A DNA stretch of 39,654 nucleotides from a virus: IMG/VR virus record IMGVR_UViG_3300046777_000353, positions 1 through 39,654 of that record; one strand, written 5' to 3'. A model generated the notes under the pieces. The model did no database searches, was not told the DNA's origin, and was given only the letters and a program-made list of their open reading frames with translations. The translations under genes and the position numbers were made by a program. Shown piece after piece: positions 19,772 to 29,654 of this stretch; positions within the stretch are counted from its first letter, which is position 1; the number at the start of each line of letters is the position of its first letter.

Positions 19772-19984
19772 TTACAGTGCAGCGATTTCTTCTTCAGTTA
19801 GACCAAGTGCTGCTAGTTTTGCAAGTGCTGACTCACGTGCAGCGACCTTGGCTTCTTGTTCAGCCTGACGTGCTTGTGCTTCTAGTGCCATTGCTTCACG
19901 TTCTGCAATTTCTTCTGCTGTTAGTGGTCGTTCATAAGACTCACCTGTAGCAGCATCAACGATTAGTGCTTTTAGTTCTTCCAT
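19772..19984 (-). CDS. Small Ala/Glu-rich helical protein
   Basis: The product is 70 aa. After MEELKALIVDAATGESYERP and LTAEEIAERE comes a continuous Ala/Glu/Arg helix (AMALEAQARQAEQEAKVAAR) ending LAALGLTEEEIAAL. Similar small coiled-coil proteins accompany fibre genes in aquatic phages and could be fibre chaperones or connectors. GGAATAACA precedes the ATG. Confidence 0.6.
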   Translation of the reverse strand: MEELKALIVDAATGESYERPLTAEEIAEREAMALEAQARQAEQEAKVAARESALAKLAALGLTEEEIAAL

Positions 19985-19993
19985 TGTTATTCC

Positions 19994-20584
19994 TTACTTC
20001 TTGTATCCATAGACGTAAATTGTTCCACCTGTTAAAGTTCCTGATTGTGGGAAAATAGTAAAACTTGTCATAGAAGTTGTGCTTGCTAGATATCCTCTAG
20101 AAGTTCCACCAAAGTTTTCAGTTACAGTTTGACCAACTATAAATTTGTCTTTAGTTAAAAATGGATTTCTTATATCTATATCAGCATTAATTGTATTAGT
20201 GTTATACGCACCAACATAATAAACACCATCAGTGCTAGTAGAATTTAATCCATTATACGCTGTACCTGAAAAATTTTGATATCCAAAAGAATACTTATAG
20301 CCTGAAGTTACTGCGCCAAGTCTTATTTGTAATTGGTCACTTGTACTTCCAACTCCACCGCTAATAATTACTTTATAGTTATCATAAGTTGCACTAAAAA
20401 CATTATTTACCACAATACTACTTACAGTAGTGCCAATAGTTTGAGTTAATATTGGAACTAATCCAACGTTATTAGTAATAGCAGTATTCATCTGCGATGT
20501 TGTGGAGTAATTAGATAGGTCAGGTAGTTGTACGGCTACATCATCCCATTGAGTGCCAGTCCATACTCTTGCTCTTTTAGCCAT
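19994..20584 (-). CDS. Tail fibre / receptor-binding protein, paralogue 1
   Basis: The product is 196 aa. It starts MAKRARVWTGTQWDDVAVQL, like the first residues of the gene at 21100 (RPGYIWSGTEWVAIG). The C-terminal jelly-roll-type part contains NNVFSATYDNYKVIISGG and ends GGTIYVYGYKK, again matching the 21100 product. It is therefore a short-shaft paralogue in a receptor-binding cassette. AT-rich codon use compared with the head genes suggests recent exchange. Confidence 0.7.
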   Translation of the reverse strand: MAKRARVWTGTQWDDVAVQLPDLSNYSTTSQMNTAITNNVGLVPILTQTIGTTVSSIVVNNVFSATYDNYKVIISGGVGSTSDQLQIRLGAVTSGYKYSFGYQNFSGTAYNGLNSTSTDGVYYVGAYNTNTINADIDIRNPFLTKDKFIVGQTVTENFGGTSRGYLASTTSMTSFTIFPQSGTLTGGTIYVYGYKK

Positions 20585-20586
20585 AG

Positions 20587-21090
20587 TTAGACCCTTCTGC
20601 CTGTAAGAATATAGTAACCTGTAAATGTAGTACTATTTGGAAATATTGTTATACCATTAAATGCAGTCATACCAGTTCTAAATCCACCTGGTTGCACAAC
20701 TGCTAAATTAGACCTATCAACTCCACTTCCAGTAAAATATCCTTGAGTTGCATCTGGTCTAAATATTAATGCGCTTGCCACTGTCATTGTAGATGCGGCA
20801 GCAGTTAAAACTAAATTTGCTCTAGACGTAGATGGATAATATGCTGCTATTGAATTTGCATAATATGAAATAGCACCAGCAGTATTGTAACTTGTGGTTA
20901 CATCTGTTGTATTTTCTCTAAATCTTAAATTTACAGTCACATCTCCTGCTGTTGTTACATATAAATGTAATGTATAAAATTTATATGTATCACTTAAAGC
21001 ATTTGATATGCTTACTGAAGCAACGGAACTAAATGAACCCGATGCTAATACTGCTTCTGGTGTACCAGATACTTCTCTAGCCTTTGTCAA
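20587..21090 (-). CDS. Tail fibre / receptor-binding protein, paralogue 2
   Basis: The product is 167 aa from a TTG start. It lacks the WTGTQW anchor and begins MTKAREVSGTPEAVLASGSF, but its body has the same strand pattern (ISNALSDTYKFYTLHLYVTT, ITIFPNSTTFTGYYILTGRR) as the neighbouring fibre proteins. It appears to be a third, more divergent copy of the fibre-tip domain. No catalytic motif is visible. The adjoining genes overlap or abut, consistent with one transcript. Confidence 0.65.
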   Translation of the reverse strand: MTKAREVSGTPEAVLASGSFSSVASVSISNALSDTYKFYTLHLYVTTAGDVTVNLRFRENTTDVTTSYNTAGAISYYANSIAAYYPSTSRANLVLTAAASTMTVASALIFRPDATQGYFTGSGVDRSNLAVVQPGGFRTGMTAFNGITIFPNSTTFTGYYILTGRRV

Positions 21091-21099
21091 TTCAATCCC

Positions 21100-22050
21100 C
21101 TACTTATATCCGTAAACTTTGATAGTGCCAGTCATAGTTCCTGATGGTACTGAAATTTTGAAACCATCAAAAACTGTTGTTGCATTAAATAAACCAGAAG
21201 TGTCACCAGTAAAAAATTGAGTAGAATAAGTAAAACCATTTTTGGTACTTGAAAAAAATGTTTTATTAGAAAGTTGTGGTTTAAATACCCAATAACTACT
21301 ATAAATTCCAGCACCATCGCTTAATCCAAAACTTGTGGTCGCTGAATATTTATTTGTTCCAGTTGTTGCACCATCTATTTGCATAAAATAAGACGCAGAA
21401 TAATAGTTTGAAGTTGTATTATCTGTACCAGATGTTCTGAAAACAAAAGTCGGCGCTCCAGTGGTAACAGATTTATCAAATGTAACTACTAAATGATAGT
21501 TTTCATAACTTGATGTAAATACGTTATCTATAGAGAAACTTGTTACCGCAGTAAAAGTATTATTGGCAGTTAATGGATTTAACAATACCAACCCAGTAGT
21601 AGTGATTGGACTGTACTTACCATCAGCCTGTGCCTGTGTATAAACATCACCAACAGTGCGAGCAACTACACCAAATACTTCTACTACGTCATTAGCAGCC
21701 AGCGCTGTTAACCCTGTAATAGATGTACCGTTAGTAGCGGTGTAATCCTGTGAGCGTACTTGTAGTACACCGTTGATGTATAACTGTTCGTAGTTAGGTG
21801 TGTACTTAAGAGTTAAACCATTATCATCTGTGCCAGATAAAGATGTTTCTCCACCTGCCATAGTCTTACGCCAGCGTAGGAACTGTGATGTATCAATACC
21901 TGGAACGTCATCATCTGAGTCAATCCAGATGTCACCAGTTGCAGGTGTTGATGGTGCTGAGGTTTGGTAACTAACAGGAGCAACTACTGCTTCCTGTCCA
22001 ATGGCTACCCATTCAGTACCACTCCAGATATAACCTGGTCTAGTTGTCAT
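21100..22050 (-). CDS. Tail fibre / receptor-binding protein, paralogue 3
   Basis: The product is 316 aa. An N-terminal anchor (YIWSGTEWVAIG) is followed by a domain with SAPSTPATGDIWIDSDDD and YEQLYINGVLQVRSQDYT, common in phage fibre shafts, and a C-terminal tip (IDNVFTSSYENYHLVVTFDK, ending SGTMTGTIKVYGYK). The tip is paralogous to that at 19994. It overlaps the next gene upstream (22040-22342) by 11 bases. Confidence 0.75.
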   Translation of the reverse strand: MTTRPGYIWSGTEWVAIGQEAVVAPVSYQTSAPSTPATGDIWIDSDDDVPGIDTSQFLRWRKTMAGGETSLSGTDDNGLTLKYTPNYEQLYINGVLQVRSQDYTATNGTSITGLTALAANDVVEVFGVVARTVGDVYTQAQADGKYSPITTTGLVLLNPLTANNTFTAVTSFSIDNVFTSSYENYHLVVTFDKSVTTGAPTFVFRTSGTDNTTSNYYSASYFMQIDGATTGTNKYSATTSFGLSDGAGIYSSYWVFKPQLSNKTFFSSTKNGFTYSTQFFTGDTSGLFNATTVFDGFKISVPSGTMTGTIKVYGYK

Positions 22051-22342
22051 CTGCTACTTCTTCCCATAAACAAGTTTCTTCATTAAGTACAAAGTTGCCT
22101 TCTGGCTTTGGCGGTATAAACGCATCACGCTGTTCATCATAAGTGTAACCAAGTCCAGCGTAATTCTTACGAAATGGTGTACCACCAAGTAAGTGAACTC
22201 CACCAAGAGTGTTGTATGAAGTCTGTTTGTAAACATCACCAGTACGTTCTGATAATTCTTGCTCTTTACCATCATCTTCTTGGCGACCAACGGTCACAAA
22301 GATAACAACATTATTTTCATCAAGTTTTGCAAAATGAGCCAT
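22040..22342 (-). CDS. Conserved tail-region protein of aquatic phages
   Basis: The product is 100 aa. MAHFAKLDENNVVIFVTVGR, YKQTSYNTLGGVH, GGTPFRKNYAGLGYTYDEQR and IPPKPEGNFVLNEETCLWEE are near-invariant motifs of a small protein found next to fibre genes in many cyanophages and freshwater phages. Its role is unknown; fibre attachment or assembly is a common guess. It couples by one base to the glycine-rich adhesin gene. Confidence 0.75.
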   Translation of the reverse strand: MAHFAKLDENNVVIFVTVGRQEDDGKEQELSERTGDVYKQTSYNTLGGVHLLGGTPFRKNYAGLGYTYDEQRDAFIPPKPEGNFVLNEETCLWEEVADDN

Positions 22343-23220
22343 TAGGATAATGTCACCGTCTCACCTGTAGTTGATGTTGCTGTCACTGTGTAGGTTTTAA
22401 ATCCACCTGAAGTGGATACTGATGAAGTAACTCCACCAGAAAATGTTGCAGTTCTTGTATCTGGAATCTTAAATATAATAACGCCTGAACCACCGTTACC
22501 ACCGTAAGCGCCAAGGTTTCTAGCACCACCACCGCCTGAGCCTGTGTTTACGGTTCCACTGCCAGCAGTTCCACTTGCAGTACCATTACCTCCACCACCA
22601 GAACCACCAGTTCCTTGACTACTGCTAGATGAACCACCACCTCCACCTGCACGTGTTACAGCAGAACCAGTTATAGAACTTGATACACCAGAACCACCAT
22701 TACCACCAGCAGAGTCTGCAGAGCCATTGCTTCCAGCGCTTCCAGCGCCACCGCCACCGCCTGTAGCATAACCACTACCAGATGGATTAGTTCCGCCATT
22801 GTATCCTTGATTTGCGGTTCCTAAACCAACGGCACGATTCCTACCAGAACCACCGCCAGAACCACCATCTTTACCTTGACCATAATCGGCTTGTCCACCA
22901 CCACCGCCACCAGTACAGGTTATTGTGTGGAGTACTGAATTTGAACCATCGCCACCTCTTTGGTATCCAGCACCTCCACCGCCTGCTCCAACGGTAATTG
23001 CGTATGGTGTATTCAAAAGCATATTTAACTGGCTCTCAGCAGATGCTCCGCCACCAGAAGTTCCAGCAGATGTGCGATAACCACCAGCACCACCACCGCC
23101 ACCTTCATAGCCACCACCACCACCAGCGCCACCAGCGATAACAAGAAAATCAACTAATACAACTGGAAAAGAAATCTTTGTATTTTTAATTGAATTGCTT
23201 GAAAAAAACTTAACTGACAT
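22342..23220 (-). CDS. Glycine-rich tail adhesin
   Basis: The product is 292 aa. After about 25 residues (MSVKFFSSNSIKNTKISFPV) comes a long region of Gly runs separated by short variable loops (for example GGGGGAGGYRTSAG, GGGGGQADYGQGKDGG), ending in GVIIFKIPDTRTATFSGGVT. This resembles phage adhesins that fold as polyglycine-II helix bundles with variable loops binding receptors (phage S16 gp38 type). It is a strong candidate host-range determinant. Confidence 0.75.
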   Translation of the reverse strand: MSVKFFSSNSIKNTKISFPVVLVDFLVIAGGAGGGGGYEGGGGGAGGYRTSAGTSGGGASAESQLNMLLNTPYAITVGAGGGGAGYQRGGDGSNSVLHTITCTGGGGGGQADYGQGKDGGSGGGSGRNRAVGLGTANQGYNGGTNPSGSGYATGGGGGAGSAGSNGSADSAGGNGGSGVSSSITGSAVTRAGGGGGSSSSSQGTGGSGGGGNGTASGTAGSGTVNTGSGGGGARNLGAYGGNGGSGVIIFKIPDTRTATFSGGVTSSVSTSGGFKTYTVTATSTTGETVTLS

Positions 23221-23549
23221 TAAGAAATCTCCGAACCAAATACTCCAAAAGATAAATCAGCAGTTGAGGCATATACGGTAACTACATCAGTTGCCTGTAA
23301 AGTAATACCTAGTGTTAATGGTGTTGTATCATTTCCAGCAACTGTTACATCATAAGCAACGTAATGTTGGTTAGCGATAGTAGCACCAGCAGGTCTAATA
23401 GCAATACGGTAAGTTTTTGCCGATGCACTACGATTGCAAACTGTTATTGTTGAAACTATTGCTTGCTTACCACTACCGACTGTATATACATCAGTGTTAG
23501 TTGTAGCGCTTGGAGCGCTTTGTCCTAGAACACGATATGCATAAGCCAT
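23220..23549 (-). CDS. Small beta-sandwich tail protein
   Basis: The product is 109 aa. VYTVGSGKQAIVSTITVCNR, SASAKTYRIAIRPAGA and DVVTVYASTADLSFGVFGSE are typical of a small immunoglobulin-like phage tail protein found in many aquatic phages beside glycine-rich fibres. It is probably a structural or fibre-decorating component. It overlaps its neighbours by one base on each side. Confidence 0.7.
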   Translation of the reverse strand: MAYAYRVLGQSAPSATTNTDVYTVGSGKQAIVSTITVCNRSASAKTYRIAIRPAGATIANQHYVAYDVTVAGNDTTPLTLGITLQATDVVTVYASTADLSFGVFGSEIS

Positions 23550-24031
23550 TATTTACTCTTCTTTCCGAACACGTTATCTCTGCCTTTTTTAATCATATCT
23601 TGGCTATTCTCCAATGCTGTTCCAGCGAATAAGTGATTTGGGTTTACACAAGGTGGGTTGTCACACTTGTGGCAAGCGAATAGATTTCCATCTAAACTTC
23701 CGCCGTTAAGAATGATTGACATTCTGTGTGCATAAACTAATTTACCATCTGCAAAAAATAATCCATAGTTTGATGCCGTGCGAGAACCATTCCATTCCCA
23801 ACACTCATCTTCTTCTTTAACATCAACGTATGACCAGTAACGCTCAAGCATCCAGTGTTCTTTACACTTATCAGTTTGCTTCCAGTTACCAGTCATAACT
23901 TGAATTGGCTCACCACAGAAACATAGTGGAGTTGGAGTACCGTGGCGCTTCTGAACTCTCCAGTGAGTACTGCAAAGACCAATGGCACGATACTTATTAT
24001 CGCAACCACTTACGCTACAGCGTTTACTCAT
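23549..24031 (-). CDS. HNH homing-type endonuclease
   Basis: The product is 160 aa. An N-terminal zinc site ([20 protein letters not shown]) precedes an HNH_3 core: [12 protein letters not shown], then [20 protein letters not shown] (the His-Asn-His positions near 102, 130 and 133 and the zinc cysteines), then [11 protein letters not shown]. Free-standing enzymes of this kind move by cutting unoccupied sites and copying themselves. Its location between collagen-like and glycine-rich fibre genes suggests that it promotes exchange of that cassette. Confidence 0.85.
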   Translation of the reverse strand: MSKRCSVSGCDNKYRAIGLCSTHWRVQKRHGTPTPLCFCGEPIQVMTGNWKQTDKCKEHWMLERYWSYVDVKEEDECWEWNGSRTASNYGLFFADGKLVYAHRMSIILNGGSLDGNLFACHKCDNPPCVNPNHLFAGTALENSQDMIKKGRDNVFGKKSK

Positions 24032-24034
24032 TTA

Positions 24035-25425
<1,391 letters not shown>

Positions 25426-25653
25426 TTATTTTTCCTTCAAGTGGAAGTCAATGTGTTCGTTTAAACGGTCTTCTATTCTTGCTACAGATGCAGCGACATC
25501 TGGCAAACTACGTCCACCGTTAGCCATTGGCTGTATAGGATAAGTCTGTTCTTTTATAAAGTTTTTAAGTGGAATCACGAAGAAGATTCTGAGTAGTACG
25601 GTTAAGATACCAATACCTAGGGATATTGCTGTTAGCCATTCTATTAGAGTCAC
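25426..25653 (-). CDS. Small membrane protein with coiled tail
   Basis: The product is 75 aa from a GTG start overlapping the previous stop (GTGA). An N-terminal membrane helix (LTAISLGIGILTVLLRIFFV) is followed by IPLKNFIKEQTYPIQPMANG and a short coiled coil (VARIEDRLNEHIDFHL). Such proteins are common in actinobacteriophages; a holin-like or membrane-anchoring role is possible. The RLNE codons contain one of the GTTTAAAC palindromes (25459-25466). Confidence 0.6.
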   Translation of the reverse strand: MTLIEWLTAISLGIGILTVLLRIFFVIPLKNFIKEQTYPIQPMANGGRSLPDVAASVARIEDRLNEHIDFHLKEK

Positions 25654-25901
25654 GTTGTAATCACCGTATATCCTGCTGCTTGCAGACTTGCTGCTTCTGA
25701 TGCTGACACAGGGTACTCGTGACCACCTTGGTAAACTACTTCGGCTAATGCAAAGTCGTCTTGGCTAGGGAAACGCATCTCAACATATGAACCGTTTATC
25801 TTTAAAACGGATACGCCTTGTACACGTGTGTAACGTGCAAAGAGCCAGTTACCACCCATTGGTCCTTCATTGACTGTAGGTGGTGCGAATAGGTATCCCA
25901 T
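25650..25901 (-). CDS. Small structural-region protein
   Basis: The product is 83 aa, MGYLFAPPTVNEGPMGGNWL, FARYTRVQGVSVLKINGSYV, ending ASLQAAGYTVIT. A short protein of this type, beginning with YLFAPPT and ending in an AxSLxAAGY helix, follows the capsid gene in several actinobacteriophages. Its function is unknown; a head-completion role would fit. GAAAGGAAGTT precedes the ATG, and the hairpin at 25930-25947 lies just upstream. Confidence 0.6.
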   Translation of the reverse strand: MGYLFAPPTVNEGPMGGNWLFARYTRVQGVSVLKINGSYVEMRFPSQDDFALAEVVYQGGHEYPVSASEAASLQAAGYTVITT

Positions 25902-25929
25902 AACTTCCTTTCAGTACCCTAAGAATGTC

Positions 25930-25947
25930 CCCCACCCGAAAGTGGGG
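25930..25947 (-). terminator. Hairpin after the major capsid gene
   Basis: On the minus strand CCCCAC and GTGGGG (25942-25947 and 25930-25935) pair around a TTTCGG loop, 20 bases after the capsid stop. No long U-run follows. It may be a partial terminator that makes capsid mRNA more abundant than the downstream tail mRNA, or an mRNA-stability element. Confidence 0.5.
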
Positions 25948-25966
25948 AACAAACTTAGAGCACTAC

Positions 25967-26995
25967 TTAAGCGATGCTTGAAGCAGACTCAATACGGTAT
26001 AGTGCTTCGTTGCGGTATACACCGAAACCAAGTACGCCGTACCATCCGATTGGACGTGAACGCATCAAGCGGTCAACAACTGGACCAACAACTACGTGTG
26101 GTTCTTCTGCAACTGCTTCAGCAAGTGCTTGCTGTCCTGCGATGAATGTGCGGTATACACGAACAGAACCTGAGTCACCGTCTAGAGCGTTGTATAGACG
26201 TGGTGATTCAACGAAGTATGCACCTTCAAACTGACCAATTTCGCCAGCCCAGATTGCATCGTTGCTCTGGTATTCGTGTGGGTTACGCCAAGAGGCTGCA
26301 CCAGTCTCAGCACGAAGGTCGTGTGAAACTTCTGGGTGGATACCAACCCAGTATAGTGAACCCTTACGTCCGTTAGCCTTGTTGCTACGTAGTTTTGCAA
26401 CAGCCTTGCGGATGTCAGCAGCAGAGATTGTGTCATCTGCAGTGATACCTGAGGTTGTTGTTGCAGTTGTGGTTCCACCAGTTGCGTATAGAACGTTGGT
26501 GCCAGCACGAAGTGCAGTTTGTGCAACTTCGTCAATGCTGTCTGCCATATTGAACGCAATGATGTTAGCAACTGCTGGGTCTACATCAGCAAGTGATAAC
26601 AGTTGTAGTTTGCGAGTTACTAGGGTTGAGTTACCGTATTCATTTAGAGTAATGGTTACGATATCTGGAGTACCGATAGCAACTGCATCTGGGTCAACAA
26701 CTTCAGATAGAGCGGTTGTTGCCTTTGCTAGGTCGTTGTAGATTTGTAGGGCTACAGACGAACCTGGCATTGCTTGGCGTACTGGACGCTTGTCTGCTAC
26801 TGAACGTAGCAAAGGGGTGGCACGAAGTTCAAATTCAACAAGGCGGTCATATGCCTTCTGAACCAAACCAGCACCATTAGATGGGGTGAAAGCACCAACG
26901 TTATTGTTGGATGCGTAAGCACCGCCACCAAGACCGCCATTAGTAGCGGCATCTCCACCCGAAAGGGAGGTATATGCTTGACCTGAAAAAGCCAT
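25967..26995 (-). CDS. Major capsid protein (N4 gp56-like candidate)
   Basis: The product is 342 aa. After a Gly/Asn-rich start (~35 residues), the body reads PVRQAMPGSSVALQIYNDLA, LSEVVDPDAV, TLNEYGNSTLVTRKLQLLSL and later GIHPEVSHDLRAETGAASWR, AIWAGEIGQFEGAYFVESPR. This pattern matches major capsid proteins of the N4 gp56-like group with the HK97 fold. Position directly after the scaffold gene supports it. It should be the most abundant virion protein and carries the most regular, GC-richer codon use in the window. Confidence 0.85.
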   Translation of the reverse strand: MAFSGQAYTSLSGGDAATNGGLGGGAYASNNNVGAFTPSNGAGLVQKAYDRLVEFELRATPLLRSVADKRPVRQAMPGSSVALQIYNDLAKATTALSEVVDPDAVAIGTPDIVTITLNEYGNSTLVTRKLQLLSLADVDPAVANIIAFNMADSIDEVAQTALRAGTNVLYATGGTTTATTTSGITADDTISAADIRKAVAKLRSNKANGRKGSLYWVGIHPEVSHDLRAETGAASWRNPHEYQSNDAIWAGEIGQFEGAYFVESPRLYNALDGDSGSVRVYRTFIAGQQALAEAVAEEPHVVVGPVVDRLMRSRPIGWYGVLGFGVYRNEALYRIESASSIA

Positions 26996-27029
26996 TTTTC
27001 TTGGTTTCCTTTGTTAGAGTGATTTGCGA

Positions 27030-27530
27030 TTAATCAACACCCTGAGAGTAAAGGAACTCTAGGAGTTCTTCACGACTCTGAGCGTTGTTGATGATGCTAA
27101 ATGAATCATTAACATCATCTGGAGAAATGGCATTTGATGTCACTGCATCAATCTGCCGTAGCGCAGCAAGGTCCATCTCATTGACACGGGCTTGCTGTTG
27201 TGGTTGTTGAGCGACTCCAAAGACATCGCCATATTGTTCCAACCAAGAGTTCAACGCTTCTGGCGTTGGCTCTATATCTGATGGAATAAAGGCAGCAATC
27301 TTAGGATTAACGCCTTTCTCCGATAAGACTTTACTGACGGTTGCTTCTCGTTGGAACTTGCGCAAACTTTCCAACTCTGCTTGCAACTCTTTTAATTGCT
27401 TATCCTTTGCACGTTCGGCTCTGCGAACCTTTTTCAACACATCGTCTTTTGAACCTCGTGTTGTAGTTTCAACGCCTTCGTCTTCAAAGTCAAAGTCGTC
27501 ATCGTCATACCAGTCTTGATTGTTGCTCAT
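27030..27530 (-). CDS. Scaffolding protein
   Basis: The product is 166 aa. A very acidic N-terminus (DWYDDDDFDFEDEGVE) is followed by a long coiled coil (KKVRRAERAKDKQLKELQAE, LESLRKFQREATVSKVL) and a helical C-terminus (DVNDSFSIINNAQSREELLE). Acidic coiled-coil proteins located just before the capsid gene are the usual assembly scaffolds that leave the capsid on maturation. Confidence 0.8.
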   Translation of the reverse strand: MSNNQDWYDDDDFDFEDEGVETTTRGSKDDVLKKVRRAERAKDKQLKELQAELESLRKFQREATVSKVLSEKGVNPKIAAFIPSDIEPTPEALNSWLEQYGDVFGVAQQPQQQARVNEMDLAALRQIDAVTSNAISPDDVNDSFSIINNAQSREELLEFLYSQGVD

Positions 27531-27657
27531 CGCAACTCTCCCTTACCTTGTTGTTGTGTGTGTAGTCGTACACGTCTCACTCCAATACAGGGGTATATTG
27601 GTTGGTGTGTACTACCGCTCTTTTACTACGCTGGGGGCGGTCAGTCCAGCGAGAGTC
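27531..27657 (-). other. Intergenic leader between virion-protein and scaffold genes
   Basis: This 127-base gap is the longest inside the head module. It holds two inverted repeats: CGCTGG/CCAGCG (27629-27634 with 27646-27651), just after the stop of the 27658 gene, and CCAATA/TATTGG (27582-27587 with 27596-27601). The first could attenuate or stabilise the transcript; the second may be part of a promoter or leader for the scaffold and capsid genes. No clear -35/-10 pair is evident on the minus strand. Confidence 0.4.
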
Positions 27658-28506
27658 TTATACTTGCTTCTTGCGAGAAAGTGAACCAGTCACAATACCT
27701 GACTGTCCACCAAATTCAGCACGTGCTTGTGAGCGTAAACCTCTAGCGGTTTCAGATGGTGCAATACCAAATGCTTCACGTTCTAATTCTTGTTGTTGTA
27801 TATTCTGACGGAATGTACGTGATGCTTGTTGTATACCAGGTTGCTCTGCTGCTAACTGCTGGAATCCTTTACGAAGTTCTTGTTGACTTAATCCTTGAGA
27901 TGCAATCTCTTGTTCAGCCAAAGTAGGTGTTATATTTGCACGGCGTGCTTCAGTAGCAACACGTGCACCCTCAATCTTCTTTGCAATTTCATAAGTAGAT
28001 TCTCTACCTAGAAGTAATCCACGTGCTACATCTTGACGGGTTAATCCAGGGAATCTTTCTGCAAGAACGTTCTTAGTTAACTCATCAGCATTATCAATGG
28101 CTACAAAAGCCTTAGTGATGCGGTCAGACATTTCATCTGCAGATACTTCATTTGCGATGAAAGTTGAAATCTGTTCATTAGTTGCTAAGTCACTTAAACC
28201 AGTTGCAGTAAGAACATCTTTGTACTTACGTTCCATATTCAAGTACTCAGCAACTGTTGGTACGAATGATGCTTGCTTTGACTTTAGTTCAGTAATAGCC
28301 TTAAAGCGTTCTTTGTATGCAGGTGGAGCGTTCTCATCTGACAATACAATGTCAAATAGTAAAGCATCGTCTGCTGCAAATGTTCCAGAATCAATATATT
28401 CTTTAGCAACATTGTATACATCGTATACCCAGCGTTCTTTGTTTGGGTCTACACCAGTTAAACTTTGAAATACTTGAGCGTATACCTGTGATGCAGATAA
28501 AGCCAT
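27658..28506 (-). CDS. Helical virion protein candidate
   Basis: The product is 282 aa and mostly helical, with a Gln-rich C-terminal part (IQQASRTFRQNIQQQELERE, GIAPSETARGLRSQARAEFG). It begins MALSASQVYAQVFQSLTGVD. It lies between the giant 1762 aa protein and the scaffold, in the order typical of internal or ejection proteins of podoviruses. No enzymatic motif is visible. The start overlaps the previous stop (TAATG). Confidence 0.5.
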   Translation of the reverse strand: MALSASQVYAQVFQSLTGVDPNKERWVYDVYNVAKEYIDSGTFAADDALLFDIVLSDENAPPAYKERFKAITELKSKQASFVPTVAEYLNMERKYKDVLTATGLSDLATNEQISTFIANEVSADEMSDRITKAFVAIDNADELTKNVLAERFPGLTRQDVARGLLLGRESTYEIAKKIEGARVATEARRANITPTLAEQEIASQGLSQQELRKGFQQLAAEQPGIQQASRTFRQNIQQQELEREAFGIAPSETARGLRSQARAEFGGQSGIVTGSLSRKKQV

Positions 28507-29654
28507 TAAGCACCAGTCCTAAATACAGCGGCAAGGTTAGTAGCGAAAGACGCAGCATCGTTACGAGCCTGTCTTGTGTACTGATACCTAGGGTCTTTTT
28601 TCTGTAGAGCAATGAACTCAGACATATTCATTAGTTTGTCACCTGAAAACGCAACAGCAACATCTTGAATACCTAGAGTGTCAGGGTCAACTTCTAATAC
28701 ATTAGCCTTCTGTGCAATGTAGTCATTGGCTAAATCGTATACAGTAACATCCTCGTTGATTCTATCTGATAGTGCTTTGTACTTAGCCTTAGCACGTTCA
28801 GCAAGAGTCTTCTTTACATCATTAACTGTCATTGAACCTTCTAGTAAACCACGTGCGTAGTTACCAGTTTCTGAAGTTGTTAATGATGAATCATAGAAAC
28901 GGCTTAGTTGTTTAACGGTGCTAATCTGTTCACCAACAGCACCACCAATTTCATCTGAGCCAAAGTTAATCTTGTTAAATAGATACTGCTCAAAGAAATC
29001 GTTAGCATCCACACCATCAGATACCTGAACACTGTAGTATCTGCCGTTAATCTTTTGAGTTGTGTACTGAATTGGTGCAGCAGTTTGTGCTTGCACTAAC
29101 TTATTGTAGGCATCAGCAAAGTCTGCATCGCTTGCTTTTAATCCAGTGTACTTACGAGATAGAGCATCAAATGCGGTGCGAGCATTTACTGGACCAGTAA
29201 TCTGGATTGAACCAGATGGCTTAGAAGAACCACCTTTAGCACCAGTAGCACTTTCATTACCTAGTCCTAGACCAGCAGAGTTCATTGAGATACGGAAATT
29301 AGTTGCTGATTCCCAAGTCTCACCACGAGTATTAGCATCGTTCATAGCACGACTCATAGCGGCATAGTCACTTGGACTACGGCGACCATACATAACTACG
29401 TCATTTGAATCGTAGTATCCACCCTCATATAAACGCTGTTGAACTGATTGTAAACGTGGACCTTCTGGAAGATTAGCAATATAGTTTGCTGCTTCATTAG
29501 ATGGGTCTTTGTAAAGAATAGGTAATCTTTTTGTGGTTGGAACTATAGTTGTTCCACCTTTTTTAGTTTCCGAAGGAACTTTTAAAGTTTTCTTTACACC
29601 AGTAGAAACAGATATACTGCTAGGTGGCTTAACTTGTTCTTGACCTTTAGCCAT
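28506..29654 (-). CDS. Virion protein candidate following the giant protein
   Basis: The product is 382 aa. A Ser/Pro/Lys-rich N-terminus (QEQVKPPSSISVSTGVKKTL) is followed by helical segments such as RTAFDALSRKYTGLKASDAD and RYYSVQVSDGVDANDFFEQY. The family is not recognised. In this position, between two other structural-looking genes, it is likely an internal virion or ejection protein. It couples to both neighbours by one-base overlaps. Confidence 0.5.
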   Translation of the reverse strand: MAKGQEQVKPPSSISVSTGVKKTLKVPSETKKGGTTIVPTTKRLPILYKDPSNEAANYIANLPEGPRLQSVQQRLYEGGYYDSNDVVMYGRRSPSDYAAMSRAMNDANTRGETWESATNFRISMNSAGLGLGNESATGAKGGSSKPSGSIQITGPVNARTAFDALSRKYTGLKASDADFADAYNKLVQAQTAAPIQYTTQKINGRYYSVQVSDGVDANDFFEQYLFNKINFGSDEIGGAVGEQISTVKQLSRFYDSSLTTSETGNYARGLLEGSMTVNDVKKTLAERAKAKYKALSDRINEDVTVYDLANDYIAQKANVLEVDPDTLGIQDVAVAFSGDKLMNMSEFIALQKKDPRYQYTRQARNDAASFATNLAAVFRTGA